Positions 29,226-60,459 of a DNA stretch of 64,000 nt are shown here, piece by piece. A program made the translations under genes and the position numbers. The notes under the pieces were generated by a model that was not told the DNA's origin, made no database searches, and was given only the letters and a program-made list of their open reading frames with translations. Every line of letters begins with the position of its first letter. Position 1 is the first letter of the stretch. Source of the DNA: Protula sp. h YS-2021 (taxonomy: Eukaryota; Annelida; Polychaeta; Sabellida; Serpulidae); contig OX457031.1 in NCBI GenBank assembly GCA_949752745.1, forward strand, positions 45,589,257 to 45,653,256. The letters run 5' to 3'.

Positions 29226-32200
29226 CTTTCTTGTTTTCAGTAAATGAACAAAGGCGTTGCTGTCACACTTTATCATTTACAACCCTGGATTATCGCCTAT
29301 GTTTACCACAGGTAACTGCCTACCTTCTGATACACAACCCATGCACATTACAATCACCAACGACCGAGTGTGACCATGTCCTGAGACCTTTTTGTGAGCT
29401 TGACCCAAACAACTAACCCCCTTCACGACAACTAACACATCAGACAACACTTTCATGTTTCGTCATAACACATTTTGTCGAGAAATCCGAGGACATCGTA
29501 AACGAAGGCAAAGTGACAAAAACATCGGCGCATAGGTCACCAATTTGGGGCACTATTTCATGTATCCTCAGCGGCGAAATATTTAGATTGCGAGTGCGAG
29601 CAATCAGTCCTGTTGGGGACTGGCGAATTTCATGAAGTAGCGTTTCTCGAGAATAGAAAATAAAAGAAAAACGGTGTGTAAAGCCAGAAAATTGAATATC
29701 TAAACATGATATGTCACAGAAATACTAAGCGACACCAGTCTGCCTCAAGAACGTAGAAACTGAATCATTTTATTAGCTAGGAGATTAGCCAATGTCATAA
29801 AACTAGACCCCTCACTTGTGCCTGCCAGTCACTCGAGACATTAATGAGTGTAACCCTAAATTGGAACAACTAATAAACAAGCGAATCACTAGATAACAGC
29901 TTCTACTCCTGTCAGTTCAAATACATTCTCTATATGTTCTAATACTTGTATATGTAGCGACATTTAAAACATGACAAGCGCATCCCACCCCACCCCAAAA
30001 AAATATCAGTTACAACTACCAGCCTGCCGATTTTTCCTAACAAGCGTGTATTTTTGTGCGGCGACTTAGAGAGTTGGACACTACTTATGCGATTGCATAA
30101 AACCTACAGATTACACTACCAACTATCCCCATATTCACATACACAGGGTTTGTACTACGTATTACATATCTACAATTGCTAACTGATATACATTCTGAAA
30201 TAGCCTTTATACAAATAATACATTTTCCATGTAGAACGCGTTTCCACAAAACACTGAACACTACCAATTCCATCACAGATACCAGCCCAGAGAAACTTGA
30301 AAACTTAGTTTCAAATCTGGAAATGCATTTTCTTTTCAATAATTAATGTAAACCAACTGTCTGGGATGCTTTTTAGCCATATTTCGTGAAGTAAAAATTT
30401 ATTAATTTTAGGTTTTTAGAAGCAAGTGGCTTAAAGCCGAAAGCATGAAAACATCTCCATGAACACCTTATATTTTGTTTTAATTTCTTCTGCTAAATTT
30501 CAGACGCGAAAAGTTTAACAAAATGCATTTTCAACCGAGATCTGTCACAGCCATTTTTGATTCCTGATTGCACAAAGATAAAGATCAACATTTTTCCCAG
30601 AGATATATCCACGTTTCACTCAAAACCATTCCCGGATTTGTCCCGAGAAACCCACGCATTGTAAAAAAGCAAAGCTACTTAAAACCTCCCCTTGGCACTT
30701 TAACAAAGAGACACACAACATTCACTGTGCTGTGAAACTGAAGCCAGCCATACGAGTGAACAAACCCTTCAGCCAAACACATACTTAACGCGTAGCAGGA
30801 GTGAAAACAACGCTGTGGTAGGAACTGGGTGGTAGAAGACGCTCAGTACATTCTGAAACGTCCGTCTATATTAAACCAGAACTAGGATACAATTCATTCC
30901 CAGCTAGACTGCTACTGTTTCCATTATTTTTTTCTCCAGCGAGAGGATTCTTCGTGCTTCTTCTTAATATCGGTTTTGGTTTTCATTGCACTTGGTTCGG
31001 AATCAAAAGTGCCCCCCTCCAGAAACCATTCAGGCGTGGCCCAATCCGCACTACCCAATTTGAATGACAAAACATACCCACATCACAGCACACGGTTTAA
31101 ATAGCAAGCACACGTAGGCAATCAAAATACACACGCCAATTCATTAACACGTTTAAATAAATTAGTTTAGTCCAATCTTAAATACTCATTAGTTTATGTT
31201 TAAACAGCACTTATTATACCAATATACAGCTTATACCCAGAACTCGTTGTACCTAACTATATATTCAAATGGCAGCAAAAATACAGCCTACGAACGGTAT
31301 ATAATACTAAAAGCATCTCTTGGAATTGTACATATAACTTGTACAAGTATATCTTGCTACTAAATTTCGCACATGAGAAAATTATTAAACCCTTGCTTGA
31401 CAAATATACCGAGAGAAAACAATAGGCTTGGTCCAAAATCCTAAAAATTCAACGTGTTACCTTGATACGTTTTTTAAACTTTTGAACTTTTTTCTTTTCA
31501 TCAATGAGATTCAAAAGTGCAGAATTTTCTGATCTACCTTGGAGCTTATATATACGGTGTAAACGGTATTTTGGCACAAACATTTCTACAAGAGGCTTCA
31601 ACACATGGAGCTGAGCAGAGACGATAACAATTACACAAACCAAACGTACAGACATTTCCTCGTTTTATGGTTTGCTACTGTTATATCAACCAAAGACCAA
31701 GCAACTGGAATCAGGAGCATTTAGAAGCATGTCCATTCCTAAATTTTTTTGTATTACAATTTTTACCTACCAATTTCATGAACAAAATGTTAACAAAATT
31801 TGAACACTAACAAGACCAGATTTATAAGAAATTTACTAGAGGTAATTCATATGATGCAACTACTTCTCGGGTCGTGAGCTAAGACGTTTTGACACACGAG
31901 ACGCCGCTGTAAAAATGCCAACATTCAGCACGAGCAAAAAGATTTCATAGAACCGCAAACACATGAATTCATTCGATGGTTTCTTTTTTCTGGAATCATC
32001 GTGTGCTCTGATCTAACGCTTTCAAAACCGAAAATTCTACAACATTTCACCAAAAAATAGTGTCAAAAACTAAGTGTTTATGCCAAACTCACCACAACCA
32101 GACAAATACAAGAAGCATCACTATTTTAGCGCAAGAAATCAATAATGTGCCTGTGTGTTTTAGTCCAAAATACCACGCGCCAACAATCTTTTACAATCAA

Positions 32201-32310
32201 AGTGCATAATATAGGCAACCTGAGTGATAGTATAACAATACCAAGCGAATAAAAATGCAAACGGTTCGCCTTACACTGAAAACTACAACACTACACTAGA
32301 GTACTTCTAC
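29226..32310. other. AT-rich intergenic region, no gene recognised
   Basis: A minus-strand frame at 31449-31655 has a hydrophobic start, but it shows no family motif and no convincing splice sites. Confidence 0.45.
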
Positions 32311-32317
32311 AATAATT

Positions 32318-32415
32318 GGTTGCTAATCAACCACTTACTACCAGCGTCAGCTAGTGTTTTTGCATGCATCGGTTGCTCGGCAACTGCGCACTCTAAACAT
32401 CGGCTGCTATGCAAC
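32318..32415. promoter_or_regulatory. Cluster of X-box-like (RFX-type) inverted repeats
   Basis: GGTTGCTAATCAACC (32318-32332), GGTTGCTCGGCAAC (32371-32384) and GGCTGCTATGCAAC (32402-32415) resemble the GTTGCNNNGCAAC form bound by RFX factors. A weaker GTCACCAGAGAAAC lies near 32627. No nearby start codon gives it a target. Confidence 0.35.
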
Positions 32416-33013
32416 AAGAAACCCAGCACCACTGACTGCCAACCAACCATTTCCCTACCAATAACGGCCAACTTTAAACCGCCAGTCCTAATCTACAAGG
32501 AAAAATATTCCTGTTAAAAGCTACCAATCAAAACTAGATCGCAGTCGAAAATTAGTTCTCCATAACCGCTTGCCAAAGAACCGAATTTCATTTACTACTC
32601 AGAAGCTCCAACGAGATCCAAAGTACGTCACCAGAGAAACAAATTATCTGGTATCTCTGGAATAACTAGAAACATTTCACTACAACATCGCTAGTAGATC
32701 CATAAAAAGATCTTTCATATGTCCAGACATCTAAGCAACAATCGACTACACATATTAACCCTCTACAAACACTACGGGGTCTCCGACATTTTGTCAACAG
32801 GCCAACGACATTGTTTCCAATGGTGACCATACAAGAATGACACTACTACATATCATATTATAATACTTGGGTTACAATATTCACACCCTCATTTTATTAT
32901 ACATATCTGCCCATTTCCTGGGCCAGCTAATCCAGTTCAGGAGGTAAAAGCGTCAATGCCCCATGTCTTAATGCACTCATTGAAATTCTACCTGTTCATT
33001 TTCCTAGATAAAG

Positions 33014-35475
33014 AAAGCGGCCAGTGTACATAAAACATACAGGAACAGGTTTATATCACAAACTTTCAATCGACACCTATTTAGTTTCTTTATTTTATAA
33101 ACAAAAACATATGTTTTATCTGGGTCTTGAAGGTGGTCACTACAGACAGGTTTACGGTACACCATTTTATCTGGGTTTAGAAGGTGGTCACTATAGCAGT
33201 TTTACTGATATTATCTTTTTCAATCCGGGTCTGGAAGTAGGTCATGACAGGCAGGGTTTGCCGTACGTCTTTTAACCGAATCTCGAAGAGGTCACGCCAA
33301 AGAGGTTTTTACTTTACGTCTTTTTATCCGGATCTTGTATGTGGTCGTCGCAAATAGGTTTTATCGCAGTCTCTCCACCCCCCCCCCCCCCCCCAGCCAT
33401 CTAATACAGGACTCTAACGCAACCCCAACTGTTTTACCTCACGTTACGGTAAGCGTCTTCACCTTAAGCGTAGTTATAGCCATGCTATACTACCTTGTCT
33501 TCGTACTGCTTATCATAGTACAATATATCAGATGACACACTTTAAAAGTGAAAATACTTCCAGGTACTGCAAACAATGCTAACCGTTACATAACTACTCC
33601 CATATATGAAACAGTTTTCCAGTCAAATGAAATCAAGTTTGTCGTAAAAAAAAAAAATAGCTAGACTTGCTGAAGTCACAACATTCCGCGGTCAGTCGTT
33701 TTATTCTGAATTGTGAGTAAAGCCTTAAGGGGATTCGTATTCCTCCCAAATGTCCCAAAATCCTGACACGCCTCTGATGAAACGTAAGTTAGACCAGTGG
33801 ATGGAGGGGATTGTTTCCTCAACAACTCCGTAAATCATATGCGCCGTATTTCTTGGCGTAGACATATTACTCTGGCGTTTAACTTCCCCACATTCCCTGT
33901 TATAGCAAATAAAGTCTTCATAATACACAACTGAAACTGACGTCTGACTTAGTGACATGTTACATAACAGCTCTAGGTGTGTAACGTAAAAAAGGTCAAT
34001 TACAGGCAAGGTAAGAAATAGCCATGGATCGATACTTATGTTGCTTCTGTTTTCAAGTTTCTGGAGAATTCAGGGACATTAGAGAATCTTCTGGAAAACG
34101 CTGAAATTACCAGCATAGTTAATAACTATGCTTAGTTGACTAGAGCTTCAGTGAGGCAGGATGCGTCGTGTAACACAGAATGTCACTGAATGTTAGTAAA
34201 TTCATTGAAATTGAAAACCCTACACTGCCTAAGAATTTTTGATCGATTTAAAAAAAAGACGACCTTGCACACCTTCAATATACGCATTAACCGCATGCAA
34301 AACGAAAAAGCATTAGCATAAATAGTTATGGAGTTAGGGCCTGGACAAAGTGTTACATCTTTGTACATTCGAACTAAATTTTTTATCTATTTTCAAAATA
34401 CTGCACACCTTCAATATACGTATTAACCGGACGCAAAACGAAAAAGCATCAGCTGAACAGTTTTAGAGTTACGGCCTGAACAAAATGTGACATCTTTGTA
34501 CATTCCAACTAAATTTTTATCTATTTTTAAATGCTGTCATTTTGACAATTTCTTTTTAAATCGAATAAAACTATGACGTTGCACACACCTTCAATATACG
34601 TATTAACCGCATGTAAAACGAAAAAGCATTAGCATGAATAGTTTTGACTAACAGCCTGGACACAAGATCGAATACTAGAGCGCATGGACAGACAAGCTGA
34701 AAACTATATTCTTCCGTTACACGGGGGATAACAAAAGATCCGACAAAACGGGACAGGTGGGAAGACGGCTGCAAAATATATTACGCAATATTTTTTACGC
34801 ATTCACGTCATACGCTTTTCTATAATTTTTTATACGAGTTTAATATTTAATAAATGTTGCAGCTGATATAAGGAATAACTACACAAAGTCGCTCCGACAT
34901 TCCGCAATCGAGATATACAGCTTAACAACCGATAACTTTTTACGTAATGACGTTATATGCCGTACTCCCTTCTTTTTATTCAGGACAAAATTTGACAGTT
35001 CATTTACAGCCGTCCGACTGACCCAAGGAATACCCATATGGCATATAAGTCGATAGGACTTTCCGTTGGCGAGATATTCTGTCCATAAGATATTGCTCAA
35101 AATATAAACACATTTTACGTGATGACGTCATACACCGCACTCGGTTCTTTCTACTGGAGACAAAAAGTGTCAGAATCTGTCGGATCTAAAAATCAACAAT
35201 CCCACCACGTTTGAGCTTTTTCCGATGTTCAGCAGCTCAGAAAGTTCACACACAAGATTTTTACGTAATGATGGCATACGCCTGCCCTAATGAAGTTACA
35301 TGCGTCAAAAGTTGACAAAACGCTCCAAGAATAAAGAAATCGAGTTTGAAATCAATCCGACTTTTCGTTCTCGAGATATCTTACACACAACATTTTGTTC
35401 AAAACAAAATGACACACACGCAGAACGTACAAACACTATACGACTTCCCTTACTTCGGGAGATATAATTACGACA
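33014..35475 (+). mobile_element. Family C element (long copy, decayed)
   Basis: 5' signature AAGCGGCCAGTGTAC (33012-33026), then 61-bp modules (33110-33360), a C run (33378-33394), GGTACTGCAAACAATGCTAACCG-type sequence (33564), an embedded ~136-181-bp tandem block (34180-34740), degraded CRE units (34800-35300; one intact TGACGTCA at 35121-35128), and a decayed 3' end (CAGAACGTACAAACACTATA, then a broken hairpin). It stops about 160 bp short of the MEIOC stop codon. Confidence 0.65.
34180..34740 (+). repeat. Tandem-core repeat with CACCTTCAATATACG units
   Basis: CACCTTCAATATACG-ATTAACCG occurs at about 34270, 34406 and 34587, each followed by CAAAACGAAAAAGCAT-AGC. It closes with GACAGACAAGCTGAAAACTATATT and CCGTTACACGGGGG. 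Confidence 0.8.
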
Positions 35476-35604
35476 GGCTTCTCTTTTCTTTCATTCTCCA
35501 CTTCCTTTTTTCGCAAGACGGAAGTTTTTTATACTATTTTCACTTTACTACGGTATTTTGTTTCGTATTCTGTGGCATGTTTTCACAATTCTGCCGATGT
35601 CTCT

Positions 35605-35610
35605 TTTATT
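35605..35610 (-). terminator. Possible MEIOC polyadenylation signal AATAAA
   Basis: Reverse complement reads AATAAA 22 nt after the MEIOC stop codon. This would give a very short 3' UTR. Use of the site is inferred, not shown. Confidence 0.35.
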
Positions 35611-35631
35611 CACTTATTTTGTTGGACTGTT

Positions 35632-54923
<19,292 letters not shown>

Positions 54924-55360
54924 CTTGAGCAAAGGTTTAGTTCAGTTTCAATCACAGCACACTATATGCAGGCAGAACACATAGAGAAAAGAAACAATGA
55001 AACAGATGTAAATAAGTAAGCCAGTAAAGTTGGTTAGAATCCCCTCCCGTTTGTTCACAGAATACTGGTTCTTTCGATTGAAGGGGCAGTTCCCGAGACA
55101 TGGCGTGTACAAAATATCTGAATTTACAGATGTAATGGCACTTTTCAAAACATTTCAAATTTTTCAATATTCACCACCCCCCCCCCCCCTCCCAAAAAAA
55201 AACAAAAAACAAGTAAGTATCTGTGAAACACAAGCAGGCCCCAACCGCCCCCCAAATTCATAGGGGTATAAAGCGATGACGGACAGACAGACGGCCAGAC
55301 GGACAGACGGACACCCCAAACCTATAGGCCCCAATCCCCAATCCGAAAAAAGACTAACAA
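54924..55360. other. Upstream of MEIOC start; no clear promoter
   Basis: Contains a C run (55177-55189) and a GACGGACAGACAGACGG tail of a tandem-core element (55277-55312). No TATA box or CpG-rich stretch was recognised. Confidence 0.5.
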
Positions 55361-56640
55361 ACTAGAGTGGCGAGTGCATACCAAGAGCAGTACACGTCAA
55401 CATGTTAATCACTTCAATTCGCCAGCCACTGACGTTTTGTTTTTGTAAACAAAAACAACTCTTTCCCCCGGCAGCGCCTACAATTTGAAAACAACTTTAA
55501 CCCTTATATCCATTTCACTGTAGGATCTGCACACGAAGTGTTTCTACATCTACTATATATGCAGTGTCTGCATTCTTTCTCTCGGCCAGAAGGCAACAGA
55601 AAGGCATCCTTTCTTTCTGTGCAATATATGATTCACCTCGGTAGGGGTGGGTGTAGGGTCATTTTGGTACCAAAACCGTCACCTGTTGTCATAATACAAG
55701 CAAGCAGATGACCCACTTCATGTTTGTTGAGGTTACATAACAGCTCCTAGATATGGAACAGCTCGGCAATCAAGCGAAACAACTTGGCTATCAGAAGAAC
55801 AAAGTCATCAGCTGGTTCCATACCACTAAAATACGACTAAAACTTGGGTTACTATCTCACCATAGCCACTGGGAAGAGATCCTTAATCCCCCCAAATTTG
55901 AAGCTGATATGACTTGTCGTTCCAGAGTTACTGTGCTAAGAAGTAAAGTGTCAATAATTCGTTTTGACGTCACATGATATTCGTTGTGCTGTGTGCTCCA
56001 AATACAACACTAGAACCTCATTTCGCTAGCGAAATGTTACACTTGACAAAAATTAAAACGCAAAAATACTTCATTCAATGGGTTATTTCTTGAATAATAC
56101 ATTGCAAACAACAAGGCTTGAATACGTCTTAAAGTCGAATAGTGTTTGGTTTTTGTTGACTTAAGGTTTTATTGACTGATCAGGCATACGCCGTGTTATC
56201 TATTTGCGCAGTGAGAGCTCGAACAAAGCTGAGCAACTTGTGTTCTGTGCTGTGCGTTTAATGCTCCGCATTTACTTGCAAAAAATACACTCTTTTCACA
56301 TGGCGTTTTAAACAAGAAAACGAAATCGAAGGCGAAAATAAAAAGTGTCATGCACACGTTCATATCAAGTTCTACCGAAGTCCTAAGTTTCTTGGCCTTA
56401 GGGCCCGTGGAGGAGATGTCACAAGAAATCCGATCACTGTCAAGAAAAAAAAACATACCAACGGCTGCTTGTACAAATTCAAAAAACGCCTGCCAAAGGT
56501 ATGTCAAGTACTAATGAACCGTCAAACCCATCCAAGGCATTCCTACCACGTTTGAAGCTGACCCGACGTTTCGTTGAGAGTTACCTTGTTAACAAAATCA
56601 AGTGTACACAAACTTATCACTATTAGTAGGGGACAGACAG
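55361..56640 (+). mobile_element. Family C-related element (diverged copy)
   Basis: Signature ACTAGAGTGGCGAGTGCAT at 55361, palindrome GTTTTTGTAAACAAAAAC at 55440-55457, then blocks such as GGTTACATAACAGCTCCTA (55731). It has a GGGGACAGACAGACGGACG tail near 56629. The 61-bp modules are missing. Confidence 0.55.
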
Positions 56641-59600
56641 ACGGACGCGCAGCGTTCCAAAAGTCTCCCGCTCCACCAAGCGCGGACTTAAAAGATGTTA
56701 AAAACTACAGTAAAATAAAACAGCTGAAGAAGCAACGCAGTGATGCAGCAGAGCTAGCTAAATTTACACTTGTTGTTCTGACAGGCCTGCAAAGTCCTCG
56801 CAAGAAATCTTAATATGTTGACAGGAGCCCGCTCGTTTACAAATATGGAGAAATCCATGCTGATTAAATCGACAGCGGCGCCCGACAAAATTTTCTGTTT
56901 CAAATCACCAAAATTACAGGATATGGTTTTTCACAGATTTTAGACAAAATCAATAAAGCTGAATTGTAGATATTACACACTATACTACGCTACATAGCCA
57001 CATTGCACATAGGCCGCTAGGATGCATCCTAGTTAGCAGGTTATTTTAAGTGCGTGTTACATAGAGCAAGCGGCATTAGGTGAGGCATTTTAGTTCGTTC
57101 GGATCTTGTCGTAAAGGCCCAAAATGTTCACATCACTTAAAAAAGTAAACGGTTACTGAAGGAAGTGAAAAGCGATTCTTACTGTTTACAAAGAGAAATA
57201 TGCTTCTAGCTTTTGCAAACTTTCACTCTGCAATTTCTTTTCTTTTTTTGTGATGATTGAAAGAATAAACGGCACCCACTTAACATACATTTGTAACTCC
57301 TGCTCCGCTTTTTCCGGGGTGGGGGGGGGGGGGGGAGCGTTGGGTGTAACAATGACCCACTGAGTAAGAAATTTTAAATGTATCCGGGCTGCACTTTACA
57401 GGCACATTTGTGATGTTAGGACATCACATCATAACCAGTTGAATTACAAATTCGTCTTATCACCTATAAAGGATTATCATAGCCTATGATAAGAAAGTAA
57501 GAAATAAACCTGTAATAACATGTGCAAACGACAAAAAAAATGTTTTATTTCATGACGTTCTCCTTATAATCCTCTCCGGCAGTTTTCTCGTCAGAAACCT
57601 TTGTTTGTAGTGCATAATATACACGAATCGCAAGTTGGTGTGCAGCATCAAAAAGATACATTGTGTGAAAATATATACCGTATAGCCATTATACAGTAAG
57701 GACGTCGAACAGAAACAAAATTACTCGTGTCATAGTTATGCGTAGTTCTACACACTTGCATCGCGCTGATACGTTTGTCTAAACACTCACTATAATGCAA
57801 CTGCCAATATTAAGTCCCGAGAAACTGTTTTTATATTTATACTGATCACGTACAGTCCACTTACTGGCAAACTGATTTCCAACAACGCAATTATCTGCGA
57901 ACATCTCTTCTTTTACGAAAAAGCACATTAACAAGCGTACTTACGTTAACCGTAAAGCCATTAAATTGGTAATGGTATTGTACGTCACGTTCGTGGTAAC
58001 ATCAAATTTCTATTGACAGAAAAATGTATTTTCTTGCACCCATAGTTACAAAACCACGTTGTTTATCTCTTTGTTTTGGTTTTCATAATCAAAACATTAC
58101 GTTACTTAATATCCTGTCAAAAGTTTTCCCTAATTTTCTAACATGTACACAGTGTCCTGCAAACCATGCTTTATCACTATATATCCTGAGAACCCATTAC
58201 ACTCACCTGTATGTTTCTCTCAACCATTCATGCTTAATTTTTCAAAATATCTCATATTTTGTTCGAAATTTCATTTCAACATGCGTAGTGGGCGCCATTT
58301 TCGATCTTGTTTCTGTCTTCTGTATGCAAATGAGCTGTTCCATGAACTTCTGGTTGCTACGGGATACCCAACAAAAATACAAATTTAGCAACAGAATTCT
58401 GTACAAAACCTTGACAATTGGTATGTTTTGGTATTCTGGTGAAATGTTTTATTTAATAATTATATTAAATGTCGTTTAACAGGACTAGTCACTATGAAAA
58501 CTCCATGTTGCAGAAAGTGCGTTCTAGAAATAGGTGCACGATATGATTGGTTGAAGCTTAGGTGAAAAGGTTAATCAGGTTGGTGGGTCAGCAAGTGCGT
58601 TGTTGTTTGTTGTTTACCCATGTGACCTTACGTCATTTGCGTCCTTGTCATTGAAAATTATATGAAGGGACTTGTATTCATAAATTCATATGAAGAAATT
58701 GAATCGTGGCAAAGGCTTGAAGTTTTTCTAAAGTACGGAATCTTATAAAGAGAACATACAGTTCAGAAACGTCCATATCTTTTGACCAAGCTTGAGAGAG
58801 TAACATAGTAAATTATACAATGCCCATAGCGCACCGCATAAGACCAAATGCATTAAAATCTTACAAGATATTCACATTATCCGGAAAGGCTCAATTATAA
58901 ATGCCCTCATTCTGAATGCCGCCAAGCCATTTTTATAAATAAGTAAACAAAAACAAACATACAAACAAACAAAAACCGCCTACCCTATAAGTATGTGTTT
59001 AAGAATGACTGGGTTACCGCCAGTTAAGAATTTTTTTATCTTTTTTTTTTTTGTCTATTTTTTATTTTGGCTTAGATACTTTAAATTATAATCCTATAAA
59101 GCAAAAGGTGATAAAACAGTTATCGGTAGACCTAAAGTTCAATAACGGCAACAAATACAGCCAACAAAAAAATGTTCTGAGAAAGAATGTATATTTTTCG
59201 TAAAGTAGAAGGACATTTAAATATTTTGATACATCAGTGTTCTTAAATCTGTGTATTATGCACGCCGGTTTTGTACACCTTTTTGACGTTTTAAAGGTTG
59301 TAGCTCTGTTTCTATTTAAATGAATTTGGAAAAGATTTAAAAAGCGGTTAAGCTTTCATGGATTCTTTCTTAATTTCTTATGCATTCGGATTATTGCAAC
59401 AAAAAATCGGAATAAAACTTTTGTGCATTTGTGGATATTTAAAAATAAAAACTTATTTTACACAAGAAAATCTACCTTATTCTACAATCTATATTAAATT
59501 AAAGTTTTAAATTGAAAAAATCGAAGCCAATCGGGAAAAAACTACTCGAAAATTCACTCTCGCACTATTTATATTCAAACTTGATTATTGCTGTCATGAA

Positions 59601-59831
59601 ACTTGCTTTGTTTTCTGATTTACCCACTTCTTGTTTTTTCTACATTTTATATTGTCATATAATGGTTCATAATGTGGGCATCACGAATGTGAATGTTTAC
59701 GCTAGTAATATTCAGCAGAAATATATAATAACTCATCATGTAAGATTATGGTGTGCAAAATAAGGTTGAATGATTATGGTAGTAATTTTTCTAAAACATA
59801 TGTGCATCATCATTTTACACACCACATTTCA
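56641..59831. other. AT-rich intergenic region between MEIOC and the retrotransposon; no gene recognised
   Basis: The plus-strand 151-codon frame at 58024-58479 has no recognised motif. A G run (57319-57334), a GGGCGCCATTTTCG patch (58288-58301, YY1-like) and ATGCAAAT (58324-58331, octamer) are the only notable sites. Confidence 0.5.
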
Positions 59832-59918
59832 AACAATCATATGTGTATATATTGTGGGGTAGTGAATAAACTCGTTGGCTCGGGGCTAGTTGCCAACTAG
59901 TCAAACAGTCCTTCGACA
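59832..59918 (+). repeat. 5' LTR, 3' portion
   Basis: The segment ends in ...TTCGACA, with a terminal CA directly before a TGG-starting primer site. An AATAAA at 59865-59870 fits the R/U5 poly(A) signal. The true LTR start could be anywhere from about 59400 leftward to this point. Confidence 0.55.
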
Positions 59919-59936
59919 TGGTGTCAGATCGGTAAA
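59919..59936 (+). other. Primer binding site, tRNA-Leu-like
   Basis: TGGTGTCAG directly follows the LTR CA end. It is complementary to the 3' end CTGACACCA of animal tRNA-Leu (acceptor stem plus CCA). Complementarity is clear for the first 9 nt only. Confidence 0.65.
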
Positions 59937-59973
59937 GTGAAGGTTGTGGCGAGCCCAGGCGATAGTACTGTAA

Positions 59974-60058
59974 AGTGCAGCGACGCGAAGTACGGCGGCT
60001 TTACAGGAAATAGCCAAGTCATCTCTACTAAGTGCAGCGACGCAAAGCACGGCGGCTT
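59974..60058 (+). repeat. 28-bp direct repeat in retrotransposon leader
   Basis: AGTGCAGCGACGC-AAG-ACGGCGGCTT occurs at 59974-60001 and again at 60031-60058 with two mismatches. Confidence 0.85.
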
Positions 60059-60152
60059 AGTAGTCTTGGCGAACTCGAGTAGATCTCGAGTAGGTCCGGC
60101 TTTAAGACTCGGCTGGTCTTAAAGCGATCAGGTACCAGCAGAGCAGCAACGG

Positions 60153-60395
60153 AGCCAAGCAGTGGAGCCAAGCTGTGGAAACCCTGCCAAGCAGTGGAGC
60201 CAAGCTGCGGAAACCCTGCCAAGCAGTGGAGCCAAGCTGTGGGGAAGCCAGCCAAGCAGTGGAGCCAAGCAGTGGAACCAAGCTGTGGAGAACCTGCCAA
60301 GCAGTAGAGCCAAGCTGTGGGGAAGCCTGCCAAGCAGTGGAGCCAAGCTGTGGGGAAGCCCGCCAAGCAGTAAAAAAGACGGCCAAGCAGTGGAC
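60153..60395 (+). repeat. ~33-bp minisatellite in retrotransposon leader
   Basis: About six units of 32-45 bp built on GCCAAGCAGTGGAGCCAAGC, plus degraded partial units at the right end. It lies between the primer site and gag. Several open frames cross it on both strands but only translate the repeat. Confidence 0.93.
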
Positions 60396-60459
60396 TAGAG
60401 CTGCTTGAGGAGCTAGCTGAAACAATAATCTAAGGGAGCCAAGCAGTCCGGAGCCGTTG

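Noticed and set aside
31449..31655. Minus-strand frame with a signal-peptide-like start as the missing AGPS exon 1
   Set aside because: The nearest donor (AAG|GTAACA) leaves phase 0, but exon a needs phase 2; there is no PTS2 motif.
58024..58479. 151-codon plus-strand frame upstream of MEIOC
   Set aside because: AT-driven composition (Phe, Leu, Ile, Tyr), no domain, no splice or UTR support.
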